This document shows, piece by piece, positions 10,966-22,397 of a DNA stretch of 57,957 nt. The stretch is from Fibrobacterota bacterium (GTDB lineage Bacteria > Fibrobacterota > Fibrobacteria > UBA11236): assembly GCA_028287465.1 (NCBI GenBank), contig JAQBPO010000083.1, forward strand, positions 1-57,957. The letters run 5' to 3'. The notes below the pieces were generated by a model that had not been told where the DNA came from, searched no databases, and worked only from the letters and a program-made list of their open reading frames with translations. The position numbers and the translations under genes were made by a program. How positions within the stretch are numbered: the first letter of the stretch is position 1; each line of letters begins with the position of its first letter.

Positions 10966-11822
10966 TATGCGATTTTCCGGTAAAGGCGATGTTTGGCGTC
11001 TAGTTCCTGGAAGGATCCTTCATATCCTCCCAGGGAAATGCTTTCCTTGGTTCCCAGGCCAAGGTAGCCGAACATCCCCAGACTCTGGTGGATGAGCTCC
11101 AACACGCGTTCCTGCAACCGAGAATTAAAGAATATCAGGACGTTGCGGCAAAAGATTACCTGGAATTCGTTGAAACTCCCGTCCGACACCAGGTTATGCT
11201 GGCCGAAAACGATGTTTTTCCTCAAGGAACTGTTGATAATGGCGGAGTTGTACTTGGCCGTGTAATAGTCCGAAAAGGCGCGCTTGCCCCCCGCCGCGAT
11301 GTAGTTCTGGGTGTATTTGCGTATAGCGGTGAGGGAGAAGATCCCGTCCCTGGCCTTGCGTAGGACGGTTTCGTCCATGTCCGTGGCGTAGATTCGGCAA
11401 CGGTCGATCAGGCCCTCTTCCGCCAGCAGGATGGCCATGGAATAGACCTCCTGCCCGGTGGAACAGCCCGCATGCCAGATGCGGATGAAGGGATAGGTGC
11501 GGAGCACGGGGATGATATCCCGCCGGAAGTTGATGTAGAACTCCGGGTCCCGGAACATGGAGGTCACGTTCACGGACATGGTCAGGAGGAAACGCTGCAT
11601 GCAATCCTGGGCCGTAAGGATGCGCTCCCGGAAGCCGCCCAGGTCCGCGATGTCCTCGGACTTCATGAAGGTCCTGATGCGCCGGTCCAGGGAGGGCCGG
11701 GCATAATCCCGGAAGTCGTAGCCGTACCGTTCCAGGATGGCCTCCAGGATCGGTTCCAGCTTCTCCACATGGACCTCGCGGAATTCGGCGTCTACGGCGT
11801 CTTCGGTGATGCGTTTGGCCAT
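10965..11822 (-). CDS. cheR: CheR-type protein-glutamate methyltransferase
   Basis: 285 residues from ATG 11822, whose A is the last base of the upstream kinase's TAA. A longer open frame to 11912 lies inside that gene and is rejected. The N-terminal helical domain holds RPSLDRRIRTFM, the basic helix typical of CheR. The SAM-binding motif is WHAGCSTGQEVYSMA, followed by ATDMDETVLRKA and FCRNVLIFF, the classic CheR catalytic core. No chemoreceptor, CheB, CheA or CheW is in the window. It lies between two hybrid kinases and is coupled to both by TAATG overlaps. Its target may therefore be the coiled-coil/HAMP region of a kinase rather than a chemoreceptor; that is inference. Confidence 0.93.
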
Positions 11823-14800
11823 TAACGGTACACCCAGACGCGCAGGAGGGACAGGAGTTGATCCGTATCGACCGGCTTGGAGATGTAATCGGAAGCGCCG
11901 GCCTCGATGCACTTCTCGCGATCGCCCTTCATGGCCTTGGCCGTGAGCGCGATGATGGGCAGGGCCTGGAACTGCGGCATCTGCCGGATGGCCCGCATGG
12001 TATCGTACCCGTCCATTTCCGGCATCATGATGTCCATCAGCACCGCGTCGATGCGGTGGCCCTTGCCCATCATCTCTACGGCGTCCCGGCCGTTCTCGGC
12101 CGTGATGACCTCCATCCCATGGCGCTCCAGAAGGCTCGTCATGGCGAAGATGTTCCGGATATCGTCATCCACCACCAGCACCTTCTTGCCTTGCAGCAAG
12201 GCGTCCGACTGGTGCAATTGCTCCAGCATGCGGCGCTTGTGCTCCGGCAGACGCTTCTGGACCCGGTGCAGGAACAGGGCGGTTTCGTCGAGCAGTCGCT
12301 CCGGGGACCGCACGTCCTTGATGATGATGGTCTGAGCCACTTCGCGAAGCTGCGCCTCCTGCTTGGTGCTCAGGTCCTTGCCCGTGTACACCACGATGGG
12401 GACCTCGCGCATGGAGGGAGTCTTCTTGATCTCCTCGATCATGGCGAACCCGTCCATGTCCGGCAGGCCCAGATCCATGACCATGCAATCGAAATGCTTG
12501 GTGCGCAGCAGCTCCAGTGCCTCGGCCCCGGTGCCCACCGCGTCCACCTCCACGTCCGGGTCCGCGATCAGTTCCAGGATGGCGGTGCGCTGGTCGGCAT
12601 TGTCTTCCACGACCAGGAGGTTGCGGACCCCCTTGGCGATGAACTCATGCATGGAGTCGAATGCATTATCCAAGGACTCCTTCGTGGCCGGCTTGTTGAT
12701 GAAGGATAGGGCTCCCTGGCGCAGGCCACGGTCCTTCTCCTCGTCCACGGAGATGATATGCACGGGGATATGGCGCGTGGCCGCATCCTCCTTCAGGCGG
12801 GCCAGCACGGACCAGCCGTCCATGTCCGGCAGGTGGAGATCCAGGGTGATGGCGTCCGGTTGGAATTCCCGGGCCAGGGTCATCACGGAATTGCCCCAGG
12901 GAACCACGATGCCCTTGAAGCCCTTCTCCCGCGCCACGTCCAGCAGCAGGTAGGAGAAGTTCGGATCGTCTTCCACGATCATGACGATCTGGTCGCCTTC
13001 CTTGATGCTGTCCCGGTCATCCGTGACCGGAGCCGGCTTGGGCGGCGCACTGCGCTGCGTGTCCCGATCCGCGAGCCGCGTGGCCCATTCGTCGCGGGGA
13101 ATTGTTTCCGTCCCGGAGCCGTCCCGGTTGGGCTGGCGGCCTTCCGGGGATGGCAGCAGGGCCTGGATGCTCTCCTCGTACTTCTTGGTCTGGGGCAGGG
13201 GCTTGTAATCCAGGGGCAGGTACAGGGTGAAGGAGGACCCTTCGCCCGGGGTGGACGTGAGCCGGATTTCGCCGCCCAGCAGGCGCGCGATTTCGCGGGA
13301 GATGGAAAGGCCCAGGCCCGTTCCGCCGTACTTGCGGCTGGTGGTTCCGTCGGCCTGCTGGAAGGCCTCGAAGATGAGCTGCTGCTTGTCCGGATGGATC
13401 CCGATGCCGGTATCCGTGACCGTGAACGCGATCACGTGGCGGCTGCGGTTGAGCATGTTCTGGCTCGCGCTCCATCCGCTCTTGGCGAGGGAGATCTTCA
13501 TGTCGACGCGGCCGCGCTCGGTGAACTTGAAGGCGTTCGACAGCAGGTTCTTCACCACCTGTTGCAGGCGCTTCACGTCCGTATTCATGTAGCTCGGCAG
13601 CTCGTCCTCCACCGTTACGTGGAAGTCCAGGTTCTTGTTGTCCGCCATATGGCGGAAGGTGCGCTCCACGTACTGGCGCATTTCGTTGAAGGACACGTCC
13701 GTCGGATCCACGGTAACGGTACCGGATTCGATCTTGGACAGATCCAGGATGTCGTTGATGAGGGTGAGCAGATCCGAACCGGCCGAGTAGATGGTCTGGG
13801 CGAACTGCACCTGCTTGTTGTGCAGATTTCCCTCGACATTGTCGGAGAGCTGCTGCGCCAGGATGAGCAGGGAGTTGAGCGGCGTTCTCAATTCGTGGGA
13901 CATATTCGCGAGGAACTCGGACTTGTACTTGGACGTCAGGGCCAACTGCGAGGCCTTTTCCTCCAGGGCCTGCTTGGCCTGTTCCACTTCGCGGTTCTTG
14001 CGCTCCACTTCGGCGTTCTGCTCCACCAGGAGCTTGGCCTTCTCTTCCAGCTCTTCGTTGGTCTGCTGCAATTCCTCTTGCTGGGACTGGAGCTCCTGGG
14101 CCAGGGACTGGGACTGCTTCAGCAGATCCTCGGTACGCATATTGGCCTCGATGGTGTTCAGCACGATACCGATGGACTCGGTCAGCTGCTCCAGGAAGGT
14201 CTGATGGGTGGCGTTGAATCGTTCGAACGAGGCCAATTCGATGACGGCCTTCACCTGGCCTTCGAAGATAACCGGCAGCACGATGATGGAAAGCGGCGGC
14301 GCCTCCCCCAATCCGCTGTTGATCATGATGTAATCGGTTGGGACGTTGGAAAGGAGGATGCGCTCCTTTTCCAGGGCGCACTGGCCGACCAGGCCCTCCC
14401 CCATCTTGAACTGGGTCGCCACCAGGCGGCGTTCCTTATAGGCGTAAGACGCCATCAGCTTCAGCACGGGCTCGTCGTCCTGCTGTTGCACCAGGTAGAA
14501 CACGCCGTGCTGGGCGGCCACCACCGGCGCCAATTCGGCCAGGATGCGCTTGGTCACCGTGAGCAGGTCCTTCTGGCCCTGCAACATCTGGGTGAACTTG
14601 GCCAGGTTGGTCTTCAGCCAATCCTGCTCGGCGTTCTTCAAGGTCGTTTCGCGCAGGTTCACGATCATCTGATTGATGGTATCCTTCAAGGCTTCCACTT
14701 CGCCCTGGGCATCCACCTGGATGGAACGGGTCAAATCGCCCTTGGTCACGGCGGTCGCCACTTCGGCGATGGCGCGCACCTGGGTCGTCAGGTTCGCGGC

Positions 14801-17800
14801 CAGCTGGTTCACGTTATCCGTCAGGCCCTTCCAGGTGCCGGCGGCGCCGGGCACCGAAGCCTGGCCGCCCAGCTTGCCCTCCACGCCCACTTCGCGGGCC
14901 ACCGACGTCACCTGGTCGGCGAACGTCGCAAGCGTATCGATCATTCCGTTAATCGTATCGGCCAGAGCCGCGATTTCGCCCTTGGCCTCGAAGGCCAGCT
15001 TCTGCTTCAAGTCGCCGTTGGCCACCGAGGTCACCACCTTGGCGATACCGCGCACCTGATTGGTAAGGTTACCGGCCATGAAATTCACGTTATCGGTCAA
15101 ATCCTTCCAGGTGCCGCCCACGCCGCGCACCTGGGCCTGGCCTCCCAGCTTGCCTTCCGTACCCACCTCACGCGCCACGCGCGACACTTCCGAGGCGAAG
15201 GAGGACAGCTGATCCACCATGGTATTGATCGTGTTCTTCAATTCCAGGATCTCACCCTTCACGTCCACGGTGATCTTCTTCGACAAATCGCCGTTGGCCA
15301 CGGCCGTCGTCACCTGCGCGATATTACGCACCTGGCCCGTCAAGTTGGAGGCCATGAAATTCACGTTATCGGTCAAATCCTTCCACACACCGGCCACGCC
15401 CTGCACATACGCCTGACCGCCCAGCTTGCCTACCGTACCCACCTCGCTCGCCACTCGAGTCACTTCCGAGGCGAAGGCGCGCAGCTGATCCACCATTGTG
15501 TTAATCGTGTCCTTAAGCTGGAGGAACTCACCGCGGACGTCCACGGTGATCTTCTTGGACAAATCGCCGTTGGCCACCGAAATGGTCACTTCGGCGATAT
15601 TACGCACCTGGCCCGTAAGGTTCGAGGCCATCGAGTTCACGTTATCGGTCAAATCCTTCCACGTTCCGGACACGCCCTTCACCTGGGCCTGACCGCCCAG
15701 CTTGCCTTCCGAGCCCACTTCACGGGCCACGCGCGACACTTCCGATGCGAACGAATTCAGCTGATCCACCATGGTATTAATGGTGTTCTTCAGCTCCAGG
15801 ATCTCGCCCTTCACGTCGACGGTGATCTTCTTCGACAAATCGCCGTTGGCCACGGCCGTGGTCACCTGGGCGATATTACGCACCTGGCCCGTCAAATTGG
15901 AGGCCATGAAGTTCACGGAATCCGTCAAATCCTTCCAGGTACCGCCCACATCGCGCACTTCGGCCTGACCGCCGAGCTTGCCTTCCGAGCCCACTTCGCG
16001 CGCCACGCGCGTCACTTCCGACGCGAACGAGTTGAGCTGATCCACCATTGTGTTAATCGTACGCTTCAACTCGAGAATCTCGCCTTTAACGTCCACGGTG
16101 ATCTTCTTGGACAAATCCCCGTTGGCCACGGCGGTCGTCACTTCGGCGATATTACGCACCTGCGAGGTAAGGTTACCCGCCATGTAATTCACCGAATCCG
16201 TCAAATCCTTCCAGGTGCCGCCCACGCCCTTCACTTCGGCCTGGCCTCCCAGCTTGCCGTCCGTGCCCACTTCGCGCGCCACGCGCGTCACTTCCGAGGC
16301 GAACGAAGACAGCTGATCCACCATGATGTTAATCGTATTCTTCAGCTCCAGGATTTCTCCCTTGGCTTCCGCGGTAATCTTCTTGGAAAGGTTTCCGTTC
16401 GCGATGGCGGTCGCCACTTCGGCGATATTACGCACCTGGCCCGTCAAGTTACCGGCCATGAAGTTCACCGAATCCGTCAAATCCTTCCACGTGCCGGCAA
16501 CGCCTCGCACTTCCGCTTGGCCTCCCAGACGCCCTTCCGTGCCCACTTCGCGGGCCACGCGCGTCACTTCCGACGCGAAGGAGTTCAGCTGATCCACCAT
16601 GGTATTAATCGTGTTCTTGAGTTCGAGGATTTCGCCCTTCACGTCCACGGTGATCTTACGGGACAAATCCCCGTTGGCCACGGCCGTGGTCACCTGGGCG
16701 ATATTACGCACCTGGCCGGTCAAGTTGGCGGCCATGGAGTTCACGTTTTCCGTCAAATCCTTCCACGTACCGCCTACGCCCTTCACTTCCGCCTGGCCGC
16801 CCAGCTTGCCTTCCGTACCCACCTCGCGCGCCACGCGGGACACTTCCGAAGCGAAGGAGGACAGCTGGTCCACCATGGTATTAATAGTCTCCTTAAGCTC
16901 CAGGATCTCGCCCTTGGCTTCGGCGGTAATCTTTTTCGATAGATCCCCATTGGCCACGGCCGTGGTCACCTGGGCGATGTTTCGGACCTGCCCGGTCAAG
17001 TTACCGGCCATGGAATTCACGTTATCGGTCAAATCCTTCCAGGTGCCGCCCACGCCCTTCACTTCGGCCTGACCGCCCAGCTTGCCTTCCGAGCCCACCT
17101 CACGCGCCACGCGCGACACTTCCGAGGCGAAGGAGTTCAGCTGATCCACCATGGTATTAATCGTGTTCTTGAGTTCGAGGATTTCGCCCTTCACGTCCAC
17201 GGTGATCTTGCGGGACAAATCGCCCTTGGCCACGGCCGTCGTCACGTTGGCGATATTACGCACCTGACCCGTAAGGTTCGAGGCCATCAGGTTCACGTTA
17301 TCGGTCAAATCCTTCCAGGTGCCGGCGACGCCCCGCACTTCGGCCTGCACGCCCAACTTGCCGTCCGTGCCCACTTCGCGGGCCACGCGCGTCACTTCCG
17401 AGGCGAACGAGTTCAGCTGATCCACCATGATATTGATGGTTTCCTTGAGCTCCAGGATCTCGCCCTTGGCTTCGGCGGTAATCTTTTTCGATAGATCCCC
17501 ATTGGCCACAGCCGTGGTCACCTGGGCGATATTACGCACCTGGCCCGTCAGATTACCGGCCATGAAATTCACGTTATCGGTCAAATCCTTCCACGTGCCG
17601 GAAACGCCCTTCACCTGTGCCTGGCCGCCCAGCTTGCCTTCCGAACCCACCTCGCGGGCCACGCGCGTCACTTCCGACGCGAAGGAGTTCAGCTGATCCA
17701 CCATGGTATTCACGGTATTCTTCAACTCGAGGATTTCGCCCTTGGCTTCCGCCGTGATCTTCTTCGACAAATCGCCATTCGCGATAGCCGTCGCCACTTC

Positions 17801-18583
17801 GGCGATATTACGCACTTGGCCCGTAAGGTTCGAGGCCATCAGATTCACGTTATCGGTCAAATCCTTCCAGGTGCCGGACACGCCCTTCACCTCGGCCTGG
17901 CCGCCCAGCTTGCCTTCCGAGCCCACTTCGCGGGCCACGCGGGTCGCTTCCGAAGCGAACGAGCTGAGGCGGCTCACCATGGTATTCACCGTCTTTGCGG
18001 AGCGCAGGAATTCGCCCTTCAGGGGGCGGCCTTCCGCTTCCACGGCCACCGTCTGGGACAAATCGCCGCTCGACACGGCGCCGATCACGCGGGACATTTC
18101 CGTGGTGGGCCAGACCAGATCATCGATAAGGCCGTTGATGGACTCCACCGCATCGGCCCAGCCGCCTTCGACGGGGCCCATGGCGATACGCTGGTTGATC
18201 TTGCCTTCCTTGCCCACGCCCTTGTTCACCTTGTCCAGCTCCCGGACCAGGCGCCGGTTCATGTCCAATACTTCATTGAATACGGAACAGATCTTGCCGT
18301 CGATGCCGCTGAACTCGTCGTCCAGCTTGGCGTTGAAATTGCCTTCCTTGAAAGCCTCCAGGGCCGCAAGCAACTTCCGCTTGTCGATGCCGGGCGCTCC
18401 GCCATTCCCATTATGACCATTGCCATTGGCATGGCCATTCGCGTGTCCGTTCGCTTGGCCATTCGACTTACCATTGGCTTTTCCGTTGGCCGTGCCATTC
18501 GCCTTGGAAGAAGCGGGCGCGGCGGGGTTTTTACGAACGGATTGGGAGGGGCTTTTCGGCAGGGAGGCGGTCTTGGCGGGCAT
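11822..18583 (-). CDS. Giant soluble hybrid histidine kinase with 12 tandem 92-residue HAMP repeats, GAF and three receivers
   Basis: 2253 residues, without a membrane segment. After a basic N terminus comes an Asn/Gly-rich low-complexity stretch (about residues 24-60) and a degenerate HAMP-like unit. Twelve 92-residue units follow, each with one WK(D/G)LT box and one GEIxxLKxTIN box. Then come a GAF domain (about 1330-1475), a Gln/Glu-rich coiled coil, HisKA with His1563 in [11 protein letters not shown], HATPase (NLLSNAFKF, then GGTGLGLSI), and receivers near residues 1868, 1985 and 2133. The architecture is that of HAMP-array kinases such as fungal group III (Nik1/Os-1) enzymes and bacterial relatives. 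First gene of an operon with CheR and a second hybrid kinase. The 281 bp upstream (18584-18864) are AT-rich, hold no gene and should carry the promoter. Confidence 0.93.
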   Translation of the reverse strand: MPAKTASLPKSPSQSVRKNPAAPASSKANGTANGKANGKSNGQANGHANGHANGNGHNGNGGAPGIDKRKLLAALEAFKEGNFNAKLDDEFSGIDGKICSVFNEVLDMNRRLVRELDKVNKGVGKEGKINQRIAMGPVEGGWADAVESINGLIDDLVWPTTEMSRVIGAVSSGDLSQTVAVEAEGRPLKGEFLRSAKTVNTMVSRLSSFASEATRVAREVGSEGKLGGQAEVKGVSGTWKDLTDNVNLMASNLTGQVRNIAEVATAIANGDLSKKITAEAKGEILELKNTVNTMVDQLNSFASEVTRVAREVGSEGKLGGQAQVKGVSGTWKDLTDNVNFMAGNLTGQVRNIAQVTTAVANGDLSKKITAEAKGEILELKETINIMVDQLNSFASEVTRVAREVGTDGKLGVQAEVRGVAGTWKDLTDNVNLMASNLTGQVRNIANVTTAVAKGDLSRKITVDVKGEILELKNTINTMVDQLNSFASEVSRVAREVGSEGKLGGQAEVKGVGGTWKDLTDNVNSMAGNLTGQVRNIAQVTTAVANGDLSKKITAEAKGEILELKETINTMVDQLSSFASEVSRVAREVGTEGKLGGQAEVKGVGGTWKDLTENVNSMAANLTGQVRNIAQVTTAVANGDLSRKITVDVKGEILELKNTINTMVDQLNSFASEVTRVAREVGTEGRLGGQAEVRGVAGTWKDLTDSVNFMAGNLTGQVRNIAEVATAIANGNLSKKITAEAKGEILELKNTINIMVDQLSSFASEVTRVAREVGTDGKLGGQAEVKGVGGTWKDLTDSVNYMAGNLTSQVRNIAEVTTAVANGDLSKKITVDVKGEILELKRTINTMVDQLNSFASEVTRVAREVGSEGKLGGQAEVRDVGGTWKDLTDSVNFMASNLTGQVRNIAQVTTAVANGDLSKKITVDVKGEILELKNTINTMVDQLNSFASEVSRVAREVGSEGKLGGQAQVKGVSGTWKDLTDNVNSMASNLTGQVRNIAEVTISVANGDLSKKITVDVRGEFLQLKDTINTMVDQLRAFASEVTRVASEVGTVGKLGGQAYVQGVAGVWKDLTDNVNFMASNLTGQVRNIAQVTTAVANGDLSKKITVDVKGEILELKNTINTMVDQLSSFASEVSRVAREVGTEGKLGGQAQVRGVGGTWKDLTDNVNFMAGNLTNQVRGIAKVVTSVANGDLKQKLAFEAKGEIAALADTINGMIDTLATFADQVTSVAREVGVEGKLGGQASVPGAAGTWKGLTDNVNQLAANLTTQVRAIAEVATAVTKGDLTRSIQVDAQGEVEALKDTINQMIVNLRETTLKNAEQDWLKTNLAKFTQMLQGQKDLLTVTKRILAELAPVVAAQHGVFYLVQQQDDEPVLKLMASYAYKERRLVATQFKMGEGLVGQCALEKERILLSNVPTDYIMINSGLGEAPPLSIIVLPVIFEGQVKAVIELASFERFNATHQTFLEQLTESIGIVLNTIEANMRTEDLLKQSQSLAQELQSQQEELQQTNEELEEKAKLLVEQNAEVERKNREVEQAKQALEEKASQLALTSKYKSEFLANMSHELRTPLNSLLILAQQLSDNVEGNLHNKQVQFAQTIYSAGSDLLTLINDILDLSKIESGTVTVDPTDVSFNEMRQYVERTFRHMADNKNLDFHVTVEDELPSYMNTDVKRLQQVVKNLLSNAFKFTERGRVDMKISLAKSGWSASQNMLNRSRHVIAFTVTDTGIGIHPDKQQLIFEAFQQADGTTSRKYGGTGLGLSISREIARLLGGEIRLTSTPGEGSSFTLYLPLDYKPLPQTKKYEESIQALLPSPEGRQPNRDGSGTETIPRDEWATRLADRDTQRSAPPKPAPVTDDRDSIKEGDQIVMIVEDDPNFSYLLLDVAREKGFKGIVVPWGNSVMTLAREFQPDAITLDLHLPDMDGWSVLARLKEDAATRHIPVHIISVDEEKDRGLRQGALSFINKPATKESLDNAFDSMHEFIAKGVRNLLVVEDNADQRTAILELIADPDVEVDAVGTGAEALELLRTKHFDCMVMDLGLPDMDGFAMIEEIKKTPSMREVPIVVYTGKDLSTKQEAQLREVAQTIIIKDVRSPERLLDETALFLHRVQKRLPEHKRRMLEQLHQSDALLQGKKVLVVDDDIRNIFAMTSLLERHGMEVITAENGRDAVEMMGKGHRIDAVLMDIMMPEMDGYDTMRAIRQMPQFQALPIIALTAKAMKGDREKCIEAGASDYISKPVDTDQLLSLLRVWVYR
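14680..17990 (-). repeat. Tandem 276-bp coding repeat, 12 units (HAMP array)
   Basis: Inside the giant kinase gene. The segment encoding the WKDLTD box recurs every 276 bp, near 14821, 15097, 15373, 15649, 15925, 16201, 16477, 16753, 17029, 17305, 17581 and 17857. Units are very similar at DNA level, including synonymous positions, and differ in a few residues (for example AEAKGE versus VDVKGE). The last unit (near 14821) is the most divergent. The period is an exact multiple of three, so gain or loss of units keeps the frame. Outer boundaries are approximate. Confidence 0.95.
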
Positions 18584-18864
18584 GCAATCTCCTAGTGGCA
18601 GACGTCCACATTCAGGGCCTAGCTAAATTCCTTTGGAATCGGTCGCAAGAAATTTATTTTGCGACATAGCGACTTTACCATTACTTGACCGAATCCTTTT
18701 TTCGGATTTTGTCGTAATACCTGAATTAACAAAGAGTTAGTCCATCCGCACACCCAACCGCGGCAAGAACCAAAAACAGCAAGATTGGTCGACATTCCGC
18801 CCCGATTTCGGGCCCTTCCCACCTTTCTTTTCCGCCGGAATCGGGCATTTCTTTGTTTAGAATC

Positions 18865-19617
18865 ATGGCCATCCATATCGGTACTTCCGGCTGGCATTAC
18901 CTGCATTGGCGCGGCCCTTTCTACCCCCCCGGAACCCACCCGGACCAATTCCTCAAACTCTACCTGACCCATTTCAAAACCGTGGAGCTCAACAATTCCT
19001 TCTACCGGCTGCCCTCGGAAGAAACCCTGACCGCCTGGCGGGACGCCGTGCCGCCGTCCTTCCGCTTCGCCGTGAAGGCCAGCCGCTTCATCACCCACAA
19101 CAAAAAACTCAAGGATAGCGGGGATTCCTTCCGGCTCTTCTTCGATCGGGTCAGGATCCTGGGTAACCGCCTGGGTCCGGTCCTTTTCCAGTTACCCCCC
19201 AACTGGAGATACAATGGCGATCGCCTTGAGGATTTCCTCTCCTCCCTGCCCCGCGGCCCCGCCTACGTGTTCGAGTTCCGGAACCCGGATTGGATGCGGG
19301 ATGAGGCCTTCACTATGCTGGACCGGTTCGGGGCAGGCTTCTGCATCCATGATATGCCGGATTCGCGAACACCGGAAATCGTGGTAGGTAAGGTGGTCTA
19401 TGTTCGCTTCCACGGGCCGGAGGGGAAATACCAGGGAAGCTATCCGGACGGGATCCTATCGGAATGGGCGGATAAGATGCGGGAATGGTCGCGGAAGCGG
19501 AAGCAGGTGTACTGCTATTTCAACAATGATATCGGGGGATACGCGCCGCACAATGCGCTGACCCTGATGGGGATGGTCAAAAACCTGGAGAAGGAAAGCC
19601 GATTGGAGTTGGTTTGA
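18865..19617 (+). CDS. DUF72 (YecE-like) family protein
   Basis: 250 residues from the second ATG (18865), since MAIHIGTSGWHY is the standard N terminus of the family; an ATG four codons earlier also exists. Family marks: GTSGWHYLHWRGPFYPPG at the start, NNSFYRLPS, FRFAVKASRFITH, FQLPPNW near the middle, YVFEFRNPDW and VYVRFHGPEGKYQGSY, ending with the YFNND motif. The family has a TIM-barrel-like fold and no firmly established reaction. Monocistronic by spacing, divergent from the giant kinase and convergent with the cyclase downstream. Confidence 0.92.
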   Translation: MAIHIGTSGWHYLHWRGPFYPPGTHPDQFLKLYLTHFKTVELNNSFYRLPSEETLTAWRDAVPPSFRFAVKASRFITHNKKLKDSGDSFRLFFDRVRILGNRLGPVLFQLPPNWRYNGDRLEDFLSSLPRGPAYVFEFRNPDWMRDEAFTMLDRFGAGFCIHDMPDSRTPEIVVGKVVYVRFHGPEGKYQGSYPDGILSEWADKMREWSRKRKQVYCYFNNDIGGYAPHNALTLMGMVKNLEKESRLELV

Positions 19618-19678
19618 ACCGGCCTATGCCGCCCTAAGCCGCCTTAAGCCTTCGGCCCGCATGGAAAAGGTCAGTCCT

Positions 19679-21253
19679 CTATTTTTCATAGAAGACATGC
19701 ACGCCCTCCCAGCGTTCGATCTTCTGCCAGGCCCCGGTCGCGTCCTCGTTCCAGGCTTCGCAATGGGCTAGGTAGTAGTTCAGGATATTGTCCATCAGGT
19801 CCGAAGCGGCATGGCGATGGGGCGGTACCTGCTCCAGCATGGCGCGGAAGAGCCGGGTGGCGTCCTTGAATCCCTTCCGGAAATAGATGGCCAGGGCCTT
19901 CTCCAACATCTCCCGGGTCGCGTCCTTGTAGCCGCGCACCTCGTCCGGCTGGTGGCCGTAGATCTCGTACAGCTTCAGATGGCGGCTGGAGCCTTTGACC
20001 TGTACCATGTCTATCCACCGGTAATGCGGAGCGCCCACTTCCAGGTCGGCGATGATGCCTTCCGTGACCACCACTTCCAGGTTGTACATCTTGGTCTTGG
20101 ATTCCAGGCGGGAGGCGATATTCACCGCTTCGCCGATCACGGTGCGATCCAGCTTCTCGAAGGATCCGAAGTTGCCCATCATAACGGGCCCCTTGGCGAT
20201 GCCTATGCCGTTCCGGATCTTGGGCTTGCCCTGGGCGTACATCTCCCGGTTGAAGTCCTGCAGGCGCAGGCGCATCTCCACCGCGGCCTTCACGGCCTTA
20301 CGCCCGTCCGGGAACAGGCCCATGACGCAATCCCCCATGATCTTGTCCACCTCTCCCCCGTTGGCGATGATGGGGCCGGTCATGAGGGAGAAATACTGGT
20401 TCAGGAAGGCGGACTTCTCCTCGGCGCTGAGCACTTCCGTCAGATGGGTGAAGTCGCGGATATCGCAGAACATCACCGCCAGCTCCCGCTGCACGGGCTT
20501 GAACTCGATCGGATTGAGGCCCGCCTTCAATTCCTCGAACAGGGAGGGGCGGACAAAACGCTTGATGACTTCTTCGCGGCGCTGGAGTTCGGCGTAAGCG
20601 GCGCCGATTTCCGCTTCGCGGGATTCGGCTTCCAAGGCGCGGGCCGTGACGCCGGCCAGTGCCAGGCCCCGGCGATGGAAGATTTCCAAGGCGATTTTGA
20701 TGCCGAGGCCGCCAAAGGCGGAGAAACAGATGCTTGGCTGTTGATCCATCAGCACATGCAATTTTTCCGGGCTCAGGCCCCCCTGGATCCATAGGCAGAG
20801 CAGGTAACCTCCGTATTGCCCCAGGACAAGATGGAAGGGCAGCCATAAGCCTTTGCTCGCGAAGCCCAGGAAAAAGGCCCAGAAGATGTTGGATGAATTC
20901 CAATAGGGGTCGATGGGATTGATCAGGAACAGCAGGGTTTGGGAAACGGGAAGCATGAAGCCGACGGACAACTCCCAGTGGACCAGCCGCAACCGGCGCC
21001 ACCGCCCATCCCGCGGCCAAGCCAGAATCGCAAGTCCAAGGGCGATGCAAGCCAATCGGCTGGGCAGATGATCCGTAAAACCCATCATTTTTTCCGTGAA
21101 ATGGAACACGATGAATGCAAAAGTTCCCAGGGTGCCGAATACAGGCATGAGGCTGTGGGTCAATTCATAGTCAAGGTTGAAGACGGTTCCCGCGGCCGCC
21201 TTCAGGGAGCGGAGGGAGAAATTATGAAGGAATGCCATTACTTGTTTTCGCAT
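19679..21253 (-). CDS. Membrane class III adenylate/guanylate cyclase, copy 1
   Basis: 524 residues from ATG 21253, chosen because the two paralogues in the window are 528 and 519 residues with matching N termini. The frame is open to 21703 but the extension looks non-coding. Several hydrophobic helices fill residues about 20-190. A coiled coil and a signalling helix (RFVRPSLFEELKAG) lead into the cyclase domain. Metal-binding aspartates are in FCDIRDF and IMGDCVM. Lysine in GEVDKIMGD and Thr in DRTVIGE favour ATP as substrate, and transition-state Asn/Arg lie in AVNIASRLE. A C-terminal helical segment ends WEGVHVF. DNA around 20081-20180 is almost identical to copy 2. Divergent from the acyl-carrier-like receiver at 21695. 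Confidence 0.9.
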   Translation of the reverse strand: MRKQVMAFLHNFSLRSLKAAAGTVFNLDYELTHSLMPVFGTLGTFAFIVFHFTEKMMGFTDHLPSRLACIALGLAILAWPRDGRWRRLRLVHWELSVGFMLPVSQTLLFLINPIDPYWNSSNIFWAFFLGFASKGLWLPFHLVLGQYGGYLLCLWIQGGLSPEKLHVLMDQQPSICFSAFGGLGIKIALEIFHRRGLALAGVTARALEAESREAEIGAAYAELQRREEVIKRFVRPSLFEELKAGLNPIEFKPVQRELAVMFCDIRDFTHLTEVLSAEEKSAFLNQYFSLMTGPIIANGGEVDKIMGDCVMGLFPDGRKAVKAAVEMRLRLQDFNREMYAQGKPKIRNGIGIAKGPVMMGNFGSFEKLDRTVIGEAVNIASRLESKTKMYNLEVVVTEGIIADLEVGAPHYRWIDMVQVKGSSRHLKLYEIYGHQPDEVRGYKDATREMLEKALAIYFRKGFKDATRLFRAMLEQVPPHRHAASDLMDNILNYYLAHCEAWNEDATGAWQKIERWEGVHVFYEK

Positions 21254-21694
21254 AGATGCAGCGCCGATTGATGGGCACCGCGAGGTAATCATACGGGTTG
21301 GTAACTCGTAATAAGAAGACCTCCCGACTTTATCCGTTCGGTTTCTGCGTGTGGGAACCGACCACTTCCGGCCACCCCCCGGTCCGCCCAGGGCCCTGAC
21401 GGGAGCGGGTGTGCCGGTTTCTGCCTCAAATTTGACCGGTTTCGGCCCAGGCCGGGAGGACATCCCGATTCTGGGAATGATAATATTGCGGTGAAGGAGC
21501 CGAGCGTTTCTTCGGCCATAGAAAACGGATTGGAAACAGAAATCATTCGGTGATAATGGGTTCCGCGGATTGACCTCTTTCCATGGTCCTCCAAGAAACC
21601 CCAAATCGTCATAGCGGATACGGAAAAAGTGTAACCGCATTCCATTCCGATTGAGTAGTTTTACCACCAGCCGTCCGTTTCGATAGGAAATTCT
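21254..21694. other. Divergent intergenic region, 441 bp
   Basis: Lies between the oppositely oriented cyclase copy 1 and receiver copy 1 and should hold both promoters. The minus strand has a continuous open frame here, but its product is Arg/Pro/Gly-rich without family character, and the paralogous cyclases lack it. AGGA sits 7 bases before the GTG at 21695. I see no further convincing site. Confidence 0.5.
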
Positions 21695-22396
21695 GTGCAA
21701 CAAGATCGCGTCCTCGCCATACTGCGAGAGGTGTTTTCCAGGCTATCCCGTGAGAATCCCTCCTTCTCGCCCACACCCGACCATTTGGACGAAAATACCA
21801 CCCTGGAAACCCTCAAGGTCACCGATGCCAATATCGGGGAGCTGGCCAAGGAGCTGCGCCACCGCCTGGGAGGCGTCGCCCTGAACGTGGAACTCATGTT
21901 CCGCATGCAAAAGGCCTTCGGAGGCACCTCGGCAGGCAAGAACCAGTATTCCACGGTCGGCGACATGGTCCGCCATATCCAATCCAGCCTGCACCACGGC
22001 ATCCAGAACCCCGTGGTGGTCTACGTGGACGACGAGGAGGAGAACCTTTTCGTATTCCGCCGCCGCTACGCCAAGCGCATCAACTTGCGCACCTTCTCCA
22101 ATCCCGAAGAGGCCCTGGCCTTCATCAAGGACAGCCCGGACGTGGTGCTGGTGCTGACCGATGAATCCATGCCCGGCATGAGCGGCAACCAGCTCTGCGA
22201 CCAGGTCCACCTCACCAAGCCCTTCCTGAAGTTCGTTCTCATCACCGGCAATCCCGGCGGGGACGAGAACCTGATGCACCGTTCCCTGCGCCATGGGCGC
22301 TTCTACGATTTCATCAACAAGCCGTTGGATTTCGACAAGAAGGGCGAGGAGTATTTCGAGTCGATGAGCAAGGTGCTCTCGGGCGACTTCTTCTAG
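21695..22396 (+). CDS. Acyl-carrier-protein-like domain fused to receiver, copy 1
   Basis: 233 residues, GTG start with AGGA 7 bases upstream. Residues 1-100 follow the helix pattern of acyl carrier proteins: an amphipathic helix, then TTLETLKVTDANIGELAKEL in the place of the carrier 'DSL' helix, then STVGDMVRHI as the last helix. The serine that would carry phosphopantetheine is alanine here (TDAN). Residues 108-225 are a receiver (VVYVDDEEENL, phosphoacceptor Asp156 in LVLTDESMPGMSG, lysine in INKPLDF). There is no DNA-binding or enzyme output. Two paralogues lie at 25398 and 27281. It converges on cyclase copy 2, with 1 bp between the stops. The receiver is certain; the carrier-like fold is my inference. 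Confidence 0.85.
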   Translation: MQQDRVLAILREVFSRLSRENPSFSPTPDHLDENTTLETLKVTDANIGELAKELRHRLGGVALNVELMFRMQKAFGGTSAGKNQYSTVGDMVRHIQSSLHHGIQNPVVVYVDDEEENLFVFRRRYAKRINLRTFSNPEEALAFIKDSPDVVLVLTDESMPGMSGNQLCDQVHLTKPFLKFVLITGNPGGDENLMHRSLRHGRFYDFINKPLDFDKKGEEYFESMSKVLSGDFF

Positions 22397-22397
22397 T

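Noticed and set aside
12758-16942. 1394-residue plus-strand open frame full of His/Leu/Gln repeats
   Set aside because: It is the antisense shadow of the HAMP array; the periodicity comes from the minus-strand kinase, which has clear domains throughout.
14680-17990. Regular repeats considered as a CRISPR-like array
   Set aside because: The period is 276 bp, units are contiguous without unique spacers, and all are coding in one frame.
21254-21703. 150-residue N-terminal extension of cyclase copy 1
   Set aside because: Absent from both paralogues, Arg/Pro-rich and lying in a divergent promoter region; ATG 21253 gives matching lengths.
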